Of a DNA stretch of 64,000 nucleotides, positions 54,329 through 63,162 are shown piece after piece. Under the pieces are notes generated by a model that was given only the letters and a program-made list of their open reading frames with translations, had not been told where the DNA came from and did no database searches. Position 1 is the first letter of the stretch, and each line of letters opens with the position of its first letter. The translations under genes were made by a program, and so were the position numbers. This DNA is from Mahella australiensis 50-1 BON (lineage in GTDB: Bacteria > Bacillota > Clostridia > Mahellales > Mahellaceae). The stretch covers positions 2,783,349 through 2,847,348 of the forward strand of contig NC_015520.1 in assembly GCF_000213255.1 (NCBI RefSeq), read 5' to 3'.

Positions 54329-56776
54329 CTATTGCATTATCTCCAATTCTTCCACAATAGCGGGATTTAGCTTGATCTCCGCGGTGGCGATTCTCGTGTC
54401 CTGCGCATACCGCAATGGTACGGCAAGCTGGTCCACCATGACACGCGGTTCTTTATGTGCGGCTATTTTTATACGGCAAGTACCAGCACCCGATATCTTT
54501 GCTTTTATCTTACCATTATCAAAGCGATAATCGGTTAATTCTATACCATGAGCACATTTTATATACGCATCCTGAGGTTCTGTGGACGTCCTCCACACTT
54601 TGATATCCACATGATCTTTCCCTTCATATAGATCCGAAGGGAGTTTATCGGTGCCTTTTATTTTTATACCATCAACATCTATCCATTCTATATATCTTCC
54701 GTTGCCTTTTATTTCTATATCAAAGGCTTTGCCCATATAGTGAAGGCCCCTCAATGTCACTTCCGCTCCGTCATATGGGTAAAACGTAAGGCCGCCGGCA
54801 TCCGCTTCCACGCCGACGACGCCATGCACCGCAGCCTGATACCAACCGCGCATGGAATAGCCATGCCATGTGCCGGGCAAAGCATTCCAGCTATCAGTAT
54901 CCGGATCATCGGTCTCTATATAATAGGATATCCCTTCCGGGCACATCAGTTTTTCCGTCCAGCGGCTCACCCAACCGATCCATTTCTGTATGAGATCATT
55001 CCTGTTCGTAAGATTGGCAAGTTTTATAAAGTACTCCGTATTGACCGGCCACCAGCAATGCATCTGATTGGCGTCGCCGTCAAATCCATCATCCCAAAGA
55101 GGTATCTCTCTCAGTCCCGCTTCCGATATTGCATTTTCTGCAACGAATTCCAATGTGTCGTCGATGATGGGCTCTATAAGCTCGTCGCAATAGTTATTTT
55201 CCCATTTTACAGACGCGACATCATAACAATATCTCTTTTCCAATGTTTCGGAATCCACCGACGTTACTATGAACTTTTTATCAGGATCATAGAACAGCCT
55301 TATAAAATTGCCCTCCATCTTCTTAAAAACGGCCTCGGCCTGTTCGCGCATAACGTCGTCGCCCACCAGTGCCGCCAGATAATTCATTGATCTGGCACCG
55401 CAGTAAAAGATAGTATTATTAAAGCTGCTTATATCATGGCCGGTTTCTTTTATGCGATCCGGAAAATCGGGATAGAGCGATGTACCTTCGCAAAATCCTG
55501 TGTCGGCCACTTCTCTGCCGGAAATCAGACGGAAGATCTTCTTTGCGAACGGATATCTCTTCCTCACTTCCTCCATATCGCCGCTTATAGCGTAATACAG
55601 CTGAAGCAGCGTTATGTACATGCCCTGGGCCGGTATTGCGCTTATGCTCGCTACCGTCATGTCATTGTTGAAGCCATGCCCTATGCCAAGCTCGGGATGC
55701 GCCGTGCGTTCATAAAAGCTAAGCATGTTTTTTATATGCTCCACATCACCCCAATATGCCGTGGCATAGCTGGCCGTCATACCATCCCAGCCCCATACGC
55801 CGTAATGGGTTGTCTTGGCCCTTATAGCGCCGGGATAATCCGTGATCTTCAAGGACTCATGGTACATGGGTATCAGCATGAAGAAGTCGTTTAACTCTTT
55901 ATACGGGCTTATGAGCTTAGGGCTGTTTTGAGCCACTTTATTATATCTGTCAAACTGACGAGTTATCTTATCCTCAAGATTTTCTCTCATCCCGAAGATT
56001 TTCTCTTTCAGATGTATTTTATCAGGTGCAAAGGCTAATATAAAGCTATACACGCTGTCGGGTTCAAGGACGCCGCTCTTTAAAATATGCTTTGCATTAA
56101 GCGGCAGAGCAGCGGCTATCACCGAATGCTCCATCGAAAAATCAGCCGTCATGCACATGTTCAACTCGGTTTGATAAATATCATCTTCCGCAAGCTCAGG
56201 GTTATTGGCGACAGGTGTATAACCCGGCCTTTGATAATCCTCTTCGGATACCTCTGTAAATCTTCCGTACAGCGCATTATCTTCGTCAACGTACCGCCAT
56301 TCATCCCACGTTCTCCTCATCCCATGGCCCCAATAATTATAGTCATTCCGCTCCGAACCGCATAAAACAGATGCTTCCCAGAATTCCATCTTGAATTTCA
56401 GGCCGTCAGGCATCTCGCTAGGTGTAGTAAGTTGTATTATAACGGCTTCGGCCACAGCCATAACCCTATGCTTGAAAGTCGCTCCTTCACATGTCCATTC
56501 CGACTCAATCCCGAAAGGCCATATCTTACTATTGAGGTATTCTGGCTTATAAGTCACTCCATCAGCCTCTATGAAATAGCGCAGCACATCGCGAAGTCTT
56601 TTTACCAATACGGTATTGCTACCTCTTGTAAAACGCTGAGCCGGGTTCCTGTAATCCACCTGTGTTATACCAGATTCATCAAATCGGAATATCAACCTGC
56701 TGTCGGCAAACCATCTCGGCGATTGGGCAATGCCCTTATCACAGTAAATAACGCCGTCTTCAACCTCATAATCCAC
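54329..56776 (-). CDS. Six-hairpin (alpha/alpha)6 glycoside hydrolase-like protein
   Basis: An 815-residue soluble protein. An N-terminal beta-sandwich (residues 1-270) precedes an (alpha/alpha)6 toroid from about 290. THYGVWGWDGMTASYATAYWGD near 330 and HPELGIGHGFNN resemble the substrate-pocket motifs of GH63/GH78/GH95-like six-hairpin enzymes. LWDDGFDGDANQMHCWWPVNTEYFIKLA and TWHGYSMRGWYQAAVHGVVGVEADAGG lie near the C-terminal part of the toroid. The exact family cannot be fixed by eye. GTG 56776 start with AGAGG 9-10 nt upstream. Cytoplasmic; co-transcribed with GH127 and GH36. Confidence 0.75.
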   Translation of the reverse strand: MDYEVEDGVIYCDKGIAQSPRWFADSRLIFRFDESGITQVDYRNPAQRFTRGSNTVLVKRLRDVLRYFIEADGVTYKPEYLNSKIWPFGIESEWTCEGATFKHRVMAVAEAVIIQLTTPSEMPDGLKFKMEFWEASVLCGSERNDYNYWGHGMRRTWDEWRYVDEDNALYGRFTEVSEEDYQRPGYTPVANNPELAEDDIYQTELNMCMTADFSMEHSVIAAALPLNAKHILKSGVLEPDSVYSFILAFAPDKIHLKEKIFGMRENLEDKITRQFDRYNKVAQNSPKLISPYKELNDFFMLIPMYHESLKITDYPGAIRAKTTHYGVWGWDGMTASYATAYWGDVEHIKNMLSFYERTAHPELGIGHGFNNDMTVASISAIPAQGMYITLLQLYYAISGDMEEVRKRYPFAKKIFRLISGREVADTGFCEGTSLYPDFPDRIKETGHDISSFNNTIFYCGARSMNYLAALVGDDVMREQAEAVFKKMEGNFIRLFYDPDKKFIVTSVDSETLEKRYCYDVASVKWENNYCDELIEPIIDDTLEFVAENAISEAGLREIPLWDDGFDGDANQMHCWWPVNTEYFIKLANLTNRNDLIQKWIGWVSRWTEKLMCPEGISYYIETDDPDTDSWNALPGTWHGYSMRGWYQAAVHGVVGVEADAGGLTFYPYDGAEVTLRGLHYMGKAFDIEIKGNGRYIEWIDVDGIKIKGTDKLPSDLYEGKDHVDIKVWRTSTEPQDAYIKCAHGIELTDYRFDNGKIKAKISGAGTCRIKIAAHKEPRVMVDQLAVPLRYAQDTRIATAEIKLNPAIVEELEIMQ

Positions 56777-56801
56777 TATATTTTACCTCTTTCTTACTTT
56801 A

Positions 56802-58853
56802 TCACATGTCAGCATCGCATTGCGGGAATATGGCAATGCGCATTTTGGTACAGCCATATGGCACAAGGGTAACTGTCTCAATATCTCCCAAATTGTTGTT
56901 TATAAAGTCGGCATCGGGTAATTGAGATGTAAATGTAAAATCCCCTCTTTTTTTGGCAGGCTTTATGGCTGTTTCTACCTTTCCGTTAATCCATTCGGTC
57001 ACGTGCTTGGCGTACACGATTTTATTTTCTCTTTCCATCTCCCAGCCCTTTACTTCCCTTGCAGGCACCCGAATTTCTATAGGAGCTGAGTCAATGCTCC
57101 AAGGCTGTTCATTTATCGGTTTACGCACAATCTCAACTTTGCTGTTAATGTCCGTTTCATCAAGCGCAAGTGCATAGTTCCATTTGCTCGCCGCATAAAG
57201 GTCATATGCCGGAAATTCTTCGCTGCATTTTTCTTCTGTATCATCCGTTTCCCATTTTTCATCTATTTTTAGCGCATATACCAGGGGCCCACGTTCTATT
57301 CCGATCCCGCCCTTGGGCCAATGGCTTAATTTGAGTTCCATGGGCAGGTTCAGCGTTATAACATCGCCGTTTTGGAATACCCTTTTTATATCGACAAATG
57401 TTCCGGCTTCTGTCCTTACATTCATCGCAGCGCCGTTCAACAGCAATTTTGCGTCTTTGCACCATGCCGGTATTCTCACCGTAAGCTTAAAATCCGTCGG
57501 CTGTATCGTCTGTATTTTAAAATTTATCTGTTCTGAAAATGGATAGTCGGTTTCTTCAATCACCGTAATCTCTTGCAATTGCGCCCCTACCTTTGCGGTA
57601 ATGCTGCTGGGACCATACAGAGCCGCCATAAGCCCGCCTTTTCCGTCATCCATCCACATACGGGCCGCATAATTCGGCATGATGCGGTTGACTTCTCCCG
57701 GGCAGCATTCAACATGGTTTGGGTCCGGGCGGTAAGACATCCACGCTTCTCCTTTATGGTAAAAGTTGTGGTTAGATGCATAATCCGCTATGACCTGATT
57801 GGGACATGAGAAGTATTGAAGGGCTTTAAAGTCACTCGTTACAGCTCCCGGAGCCGCGTTAAAGCAAGCTCGCTCTATTTTGTCCGCGTATTCGGCATTG
57901 CCGGTAGCCATAAGCAGGTAACCACAGCTCCATGTGTAATCCGCAATATCACATGTCTCGTGGCTGTCAAGCGGATCCTTGCCTCTAAGATGTTCGGCGG
58001 AACTGCATACGCCGTCTATCAGCATCTGATCCCTATCGATCTTCTTGTATCCGTTTACTGATGCCTGCAGATATTTTTCATTGCCGGTATACATATAGAT
58101 AATAGCTCCTAACTTAGCTATTTCATTAAATGTTACACCATGTATGGTGGCTCTTCTGTCGGATAAAAGGCCCTCGACCGACGTATCGAAGATAGCTTTA
58201 GAATCCGGGGTATATGGTAAAGCGTCATCCGACAGATTATCCTGAGATTTAATATAGTCCTCGGGTAAAATGCTATTATATCCTTCAAAAACCTGCAGTG
58301 CATAATCTAAGAGCCGTTTATCGGCGGTTTGACCGTAAAGCCAGAGGATTATTTCGATATTGCATACTGATCGGCCATTTAAGTGTATAGGCGTCTTTGA
58401 AAGATAATGTTCGGTCAGTTTTGAAAGTATCGTCTTATCGCCCGTAGCCTGGTAATACGCCATGACCGCTCTGAAAAACACCGCATGCGGCCATCTGTTG
58501 GCTTTTTCGCCTTCTTTTAGTATCTGTGGCCCAAGGTAACCGTCCTCATCCGGATGTTCAAGGACAAACTCAATATCTTTCTTAGCCTTATCGATGAGAT
58601 ATTTATCGCTTAGCAAATATCCGCAGCGTGTCATGCCGTCAACCCAGTAGCCGGTTTGTTCATATATCCACCAATTATTATAGTATGGATCATTATCGGC
58701 GGACGACCACGGCCGAGCAATGAACGGCAATCCCACTGCCTCGTCAATATGGCCGGTGAGCCCGTCCCGTTGATTCTCCAGATAACGTCTCAACCATCCT
58801 TTTGGGGTTATATTCGTTATAGGCAATTCTTTCATCTTAGCATATGAATCCAT
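56802..58853 (-). CDS. GH127-type beta-L-arabinofuranosidase family protein (DUF1680)
   Basis: A 683-residue (alpha/alpha)6-barrel enzyme. GLPFIARPWSSADNDPYYNNWWIYEQTGYW near residues 42-70, SHETCDIADYTWSCGYLLMATG near 297 (catalytic Glu of GH127) and PNHVECCPGEVNRIMPNY near 380 (Cys nucleophile and partner cysteines, with Zn). Related families GH142/GH146 share these motifs, so arabinofuranose is the likely but not proven sugar. No signal peptide. 25 bases before the six-hairpin gene and 37 after GH2. Confidence 0.9.
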   Translation of the reverse strand: MDSYAKMKELPITNITPKGWLRRYLENQRDGLTGHIDEAVGLPFIARPWSSADNDPYYNNWWIYEQTGYWVDGMTRCGYLLSDKYLIDKAKKDIEFVLEHPDEDGYLGPQILKEGEKANRWPHAVFFRAVMAYYQATGDKTILSKLTEHYLSKTPIHLNGRSVCNIEIILWLYGQTADKRLLDYALQVFEGYNSILPEDYIKSQDNLSDDALPYTPDSKAIFDTSVEGLLSDRRATIHGVTFNEIAKLGAIIYMYTGNEKYLQASVNGYKKIDRDQMLIDGVCSSAEHLRGKDPLDSHETCDIADYTWSCGYLLMATGNAEYADKIERACFNAAPGAVTSDFKALQYFSCPNQVIADYASNHNFYHKGEAWMSYRPDPNHVECCPGEVNRIMPNYAARMWMDDGKGGLMAALYGPSSITAKVGAQLQEITVIEETDYPFSEQINFKIQTIQPTDFKLTVRIPAWCKDAKLLLNGAAMNVRTEAGTFVDIKRVFQNGDVITLNLPMELKLSHWPKGGIGIERGPLVYALKIDEKWETDDTEEKCSEEFPAYDLYAASKWNYALALDETDINSKVEIVRKPINEQPWSIDSAPIEIRVPAREVKGWEMERENKIVYAKHVTEWINGKVETAIKPAKKRGDFTFTSQLPDADFINNNLGDIETVTLVPYGCTKMRIAIFPQCDADM

Positions 58854-58890
58854 TCCAAAATTTCTCCTTCTCTATATTCTATCTCCATTT

Positions 58891-61800
58891 CTATTCAATC
58901 CCCATTATTCTCCCAGCAAAAAGCTTTGCGGTCGGGTTGTGATTTACTCTGCCCGCAAGGCAGACCTGGCTGATAATTATACTGCCTTTGCCCACCTTTT
59001 TCTCCCCGGCGGCCAACGCCTGGCTCCAATTATTATTTTCATCCGTATTTCCGGTCGTAAGCACCGGTACGAAATCATCTGAAATAAAGGTATTTTCCAA
59101 CAGCGGTGTAATGTAGTCCTTGCTCGGGTTATACCAAAGCCTGAAATCCCATTTGTCGAAACCTTCTACCAGAGCATGCCCCGTATCCCTTGATACAAAG
59201 TGCAAAGGCGACATAGCACAGATTTTAACTTTTACTTTACTGCCCGCTATATCATACGTCCCTTGCGGAAGTTCCAGGAATACCGCATATGCGCCGTTAT
59301 TTACGGCATCAGCAACTTCAGCCTCATGTTCTTTGAAAAGTTCGTAATCGTCTATAAGTATTACTTCCGCGTCTTCCCTTTCTGTACCAATAAAATTCAT
59401 AAGCCCCGTTTCCTGCGCCAGCGTCTGAGCTTTACCGCCGGTGTCTCCGATAACCCACACCTCTTTTGATGAATGAATGTTCGTTTCGGGGAATACTTCC
59501 ACATCCATACATGTGTCATAAAGTACGTTCTTGTCTTTATCAACAAGAGCCAGCATTACTTTGACAGGCTGTCTTTCTTTGACGTCAGGGGCTTTAAGTA
59601 CTATATACCCTTGAAAGCAGCTATCGCATGACGTAACTTTCGCTTCGCTGATACCTGCTTCAATAATCCGGCCGCTCGCCTCCACCTGATAGCATAGGGA
59701 GGCCCCCTCGGGCACTTCTGTCAAATCGTTGCATACCCAGGCTTCAAACCTCATTTCTTCACCGGCAAAATATTTGAACCGATCAGTGCGAAGGCTGACC
59801 ATCAACGACGTGAGCGCGTCTCTATAGGTAAAATACGCAGGCTTCGGTTGACGGTCGACATCCATAATAGTTTTCATCCATCCAGAAGGAAAGGCGTCGA
59901 TAAACAGATGGATAGCAAATGTAACCATCCTGTTATCGCGTCTGAAGGCCTCCGTCATAAATTTCACCGCCCACGCCTGGTATTCTTGACTTGACTTCAC
60001 CCAACCCTCCAATGTCTTTGGCCGGTCATAAAACATATAGTAAAACTTGCCCGTCTGTGCGCGGACGATGCTGTTCGGCGACCATGACTCCTCTTCTTCA
60101 TCGCTCTGGGGCAACCATTCCTTTGGGTAATATTTGCGCATGACATTCACATAGTCAAGCCCTTCGACGCCGAATTCGCCGCAACCGTAATTCCATCCCG
60201 GATTTACCGGTATCCAGTATCCTTTATTCAACATGCCGATATCCAGTCCGTGGCCATTGTACCAGGCGGTATAACAATGGTTGTCGGGCAGCGTCTCGGA
60301 CGGGGGATCATAATCACCGTCAACATGTTTTACCACTCTGTCCGGGTTATTGAGATGTACGACTATATCCGCAGCTTTGAAAAAGTCCATTAATTCTTTC
60401 CGGATAAGATGACGATGCGGTTTGTTACCGGCGTTTGGAAAGGGTTCGTTTATATAGCTCAGCATTATATTGCACGGATGGCTTCTTACGAGCCTCTCCA
60501 TTTCTTCGGCCTGCCTTACTGCTTCGCAGAACTGGTTGCGCCTTAATACCCCGAATAATGGAAGATCGGTCTGAGTCATAAATCCCAGTCTGTCACAAAA
60601 TTCATAGACTTCGGGTTGTACCGGCCTCTGAGTAAGCCTGAAGAAGTTCATATTACATATCTTGGCTAATAAAATGTCGTCCCTGAGTTGATCCCAATCT
60701 TTTTTAAAAACGCATTGCTGCTCGTGCCCCATAGTATTCGCGCCTCTTAAACGGATTTTCCTGCCGTTGAGATAAAAAAACCCTTTGGGCTCATTTTCGA
60801 CATCCATCCTGAACGAGCGCATTCCAAACTGCCGCTTTGCCGTATCCATGACGTTGCCGTCAGTATCGGTTACTTTAACCTGCAACTGATACAGCCACGG
60901 GGTATCTATGTCCCAAAGACGTGCGTCATTCATTTCAAACGGTATTTTTAAGTAGTTGATTCCCCGCTCCATTAGCAATTCGACCGGCTTTGCCGTTCCT
61001 GCCTGATTCGCGTTGTCCAATGTATCGCTAAATCTTGTTTCATAGCCCGTCTGCGGTTTGTAGTGAAGTCCTTCTATTTTCGTGAAAACAAAATTTTGGC
61101 CGTATACCGATAGTTCGAGCATAACCTCTTTTTCTTCAAGGTCACAATTAAATATCTCAATCCATGCCTCCGCACGCTCTTCTTCCGGCAGAGGTCTTAC
61201 GAATATATCGTGGACATGCAGCCTGTTTCGTATCTCAATATAGACGTCCTGGTAGATGCCCATCCCTGGAGGACAGTGATGCCATCCGAAATTAGGGTCA
61301 TCATATCCCAGCCCTGTGGCAGCATATATTTTATCGCCCTCATAACTTTTTCCCCCGCTCGTTTCAGTTTCATTTCCGCCGCACTTAAAGTCGTTTTCGA
61401 CTTTTACGACAAGTACATTTTCGCCCGGCACCGCATAGGCAGTAAAGTCAAACTCGAACGGCGCGAAAAATCCCTCGTGGAATCCAAGATACGAACCGTT
61501 CATAAAGACATGGGCTTTATAATCCACGCCCTTAAAACAGATAAAAGCTGCTTTGCCCTGTATTTGGCTTTCTGATAAATTAAATGCCGTGCGATAATAT
61601 GTTTCAGCCTTTCCAAGCGGTCCGCCGTAATGTGGTATTTTCACCTTCCGCCATTCGCCTTTCCCGGATAATACCCGGCCGAAATCTTTCATATCCGCGT
61701 CTTCTCCGATACGCCAATCGAATTCCGTCAATTCGGTTTTGCTTCGGAAGGATTCCAATTTAGGCGCGACATCCTGCATAAAAGGTTTATAATATTCTCT

Positions 61801-62049
61801 TTGCTTTTCAAGTTCAAGGCGGAGTTCTTCTTTCGTGCTCATCTTCCGCATGGGCTTAAATGCCGTTTCTGTAGGTTTGAGGTTAAACGGCAGGTATTTC
61901 TCCTCCTTTTTAGGAGGGACGGGCTGCACCAATCCTCGCCCTTCAAAGTCTGTTTTTATGGATGCTATGTCGGCAAATACGTCGTTTTTGCTTTCCACGT
62001 AGTTTTTTGTTTCTACAACAAATCCGTTGGCATTTTTATAAAAATACAT
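58891..62049 (-). CDS. Glycoside hydrolase family 2 protein with long N-terminal extension
   Basis: A 1052-residue protein. After a charged, partly coiled roughly 120-residue extension (EELRLELEKQREYYKPF) comes the GH2 sugar-binding sandwich (TYYRTAFNLSES; FICFKGVDYKAHVFMNGSYLGFHEGFF), Ig-like domain and barrel. Acid/base Glu is in IMLSYINEPFPN (about residue 534). Nucleophile Glu is in NYGCGEFGVEGLDY (about 625). FFRLTQRPVQPEVYEFCDRLGFMTQTDLPLFG fits GH2. A roughly 280-residue C-terminal part follows. Activity (galactosidase, glucuronidase, mannosidase or arabinosidase) cannot be told from motifs. No signal peptide, so it acts on imported oligosaccharides. Confidence 0.88.
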   Translation of the reverse strand: MYFYKNANGFVVETKNYVESKNDVFADIASIKTDFEGRGLVQPVPPKKEEKYLPFNLKPTETAFKPMRKMSTKEELRLELEKQREYYKPFMQDVAPKLESFRSKTELTEFDWRIGEDADMKDFGRVLSGKGEWRKVKIPHYGGPLGKAETYYRTAFNLSESQIQGKAAFICFKGVDYKAHVFMNGSYLGFHEGFFAPFEFDFTAYAVPGENVLVVKVENDFKCGGNETETSGGKSYEGDKIYAATGLGYDDPNFGWHHCPPGMGIYQDVYIEIRNRLHVHDIFVRPLPEEERAEAWIEIFNCDLEEKEVMLELSVYGQNFVFTKIEGLHYKPQTGYETRFSDTLDNANQAGTAKPVELLMERGINYLKIPFEMNDARLWDIDTPWLYQLQVKVTDTDGNVMDTAKRQFGMRSFRMDVENEPKGFFYLNGRKIRLRGANTMGHEQQCVFKKDWDQLRDDILLAKICNMNFFRLTQRPVQPEVYEFCDRLGFMTQTDLPLFGVLRRNQFCEAVRQAEEMERLVRSHPCNIMLSYINEPFPNAGNKPHRHLIRKELMDFFKAADIVVHLNNPDRVVKHVDGDYDPPSETLPDNHCYTAWYNGHGLDIGMLNKGYWIPVNPGWNYGCGEFGVEGLDYVNVMRKYYPKEWLPQSDEEEESWSPNSIVRAQTGKFYYMFYDRPKTLEGWVKSSQEYQAWAVKFMTEAFRRDNRMVTFAIHLFIDAFPSGWMKTIMDVDRQPKPAYFTYRDALTSLMVSLRTDRFKYFAGEEMRFEAWVCNDLTEVPEGASLCYQVEASGRIIEAGISEAKVTSCDSCFQGYIVLKAPDVKERQPVKVMLALVDKDKNVLYDTCMDVEVFPETNIHSSKEVWVIGDTGGKAQTLAQETGLMNFIGTEREDAEVILIDDYELFKEHEAEVADAVNNGAYAVFLELPQGTYDIAGSKVKVKICAMSPLHFVSRDTGHALVEGFDKWDFRLWYNPSKDYITPLLENTFISDDFVPVLTTGNTDENNNWSQALAAGEKKVGKGSIIISQVCLAGRVNHNPTAKLFAGRIMGIE

Positions 62050-62059
62050 AAATACTCAC

Positions 62060-63079
62060 CTACTTATATAATCGTTTGGAGTAATCCCCGAACTCATAGA
62101 ACGCGTCTCTGGCCATTTGCATCACTTCATCCGATATGCCGATCGACCACGGTTGCGGATAATCTTTCGCAATAAAGCCACCGTTGAATGAGCCAAGCTT
62201 TTCTATCTGCTTCTTTGCTTCGGCGCGTATTTTCTCCCTGTCTCCCGTTGGAAGCGTCGCCTGTATATCTATGGGGTTATAAAAGCAGATTTTACCTCCA
62301 CATTCGGCGCTTAATCTGTCAATCCCTAATAAATTAACCTGGTCCATGTTTATGGCATCTAAGCCTATTTCAATAAAATCCGGTATGATATCCCATATAT
62401 ATCCGCACGAGTGCATCCATACATCCAGCCCCAGCTCGTGTGCGGCCTCGATAAATCGCTTATAAAACGGCTTATATATCTCCCTCCATGTCTTGGCACT
62501 GAAAAGCAAACGATCCTGCAGACCCATATCATTGCCAAATAAGAAACCGTGCGCTCCGGCTTCTTTCCATAACTTCAGCGAGTTTAACTCTTTAACTTCC
62601 AAAGCCTCGTTGAATTCCAATATCTTATCTTTATTAAGAGCGGTATCCACCAGAAATTCGGTTACGCCCCTCAAATCATACAAATGGCTCGTGTATAAGC
62701 CACCGAACCATATGAGATGGTATCTGTCCTCATTGTCCGCATCCAATACCTTTTTGGCTTCCACAAATCGTTCCGGATTATCAATATCCGGAATCATATC
62801 CGGCGACCAATCGGCCCAATCCAATAGGCCGGGGCGTATTACTTCTCCGGACTTGAAATCGTTTAACGAGCCGCTGATAACACCCCACTCATTCATCCTC
62901 ACGCGACCTTTGAAATCAGGAACAAGTTTCTTTAGTTCTTCTTCAGGGGGCATAACCCAATGCGGGTTCGACGATATAGTAACCTCCGGCGTAAAGTCTA
63001 CGCTGCCCTTACCCCAAAAAGGAACCCTGTCCGGTCCTTCAAAATGCAGCGCCCGTTTTACCCTTTCTCTTCCTGTCAT
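62060..63079 (-). CDS. Uroporphyrinogen decarboxylase superfamily protein, fourth of four
   Basis: A 339-residue UroD-superfamily barrel: MTGRERVKRALHFEGPDRVPFWG, AGAHGFLFGNDMGLQDRLLFSAKTWREIYKPFYKRF, LDVWMHSCGYIWDIIPDFIEIGLDAINMDQ (intact H-x-C-G) and GGKICFYNPIDIQATLPTG. GAAGGTGGGATGAGAA precedes ATG 63079. First gene of the operon, only 10 bases before GH2. A strong palindrome lies right upstream, so the promoter must be very close or transcription must read through. Confidence 0.85.
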   Translation of the reverse strand: MTGRERVKRALHFEGPDRVPFWGKGSVDFTPEVTISSNPHWVMPPEEELKKLVPDFKGRVRMNEWGVISGSLNDFKSGEVIRPGLLDWADWSPDMIPDIDNPERFVEAKKVLDADNEDRYHLIWFGGLYTSHLYDLRGVTEFLVDTALNKDKILEFNEALEVKELNSLKLWKEAGAHGFLFGNDMGLQDRLLFSAKTWREIYKPFYKRFIEAAHELGLDVWMHSCGYIWDIIPDFIEIGLDAINMDQVNLLGIDRLSAECGGKICFYNPIDIQATLPTGDREKIRAEAKKQIEKLGSFNGGFIAKDYPQPWSIGISDEVMQMARDAFYEFGDYSKRLYK

Positions 63080-63115
63080 TTCTCATCCCACCTTCTCGTA
63101 TTGTTATATATTTAT

Positions 63116-63150
63116 ACACTGGATATGCGGATAATCCGCATATCCAGTGT
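63116..63150 (-). terminator. 16-bp perfect palindrome between the third beta-helix gene and the UroD-GH2 operon
   Basis: ACACTGGATATGCGGA (63116-63131) pairs perfectly with TCCGCATATCCAGTGT (63135-63150), loop TAA. In the minus direction it is followed by ATAAATATATAAC, so it can end the beta-helix transcript. Because it also directly precedes a -10-like TATAAA, an operator role is possible too. Confidence 0.75.
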
Positions 63151-63162
63151 ATATTGCAAATG

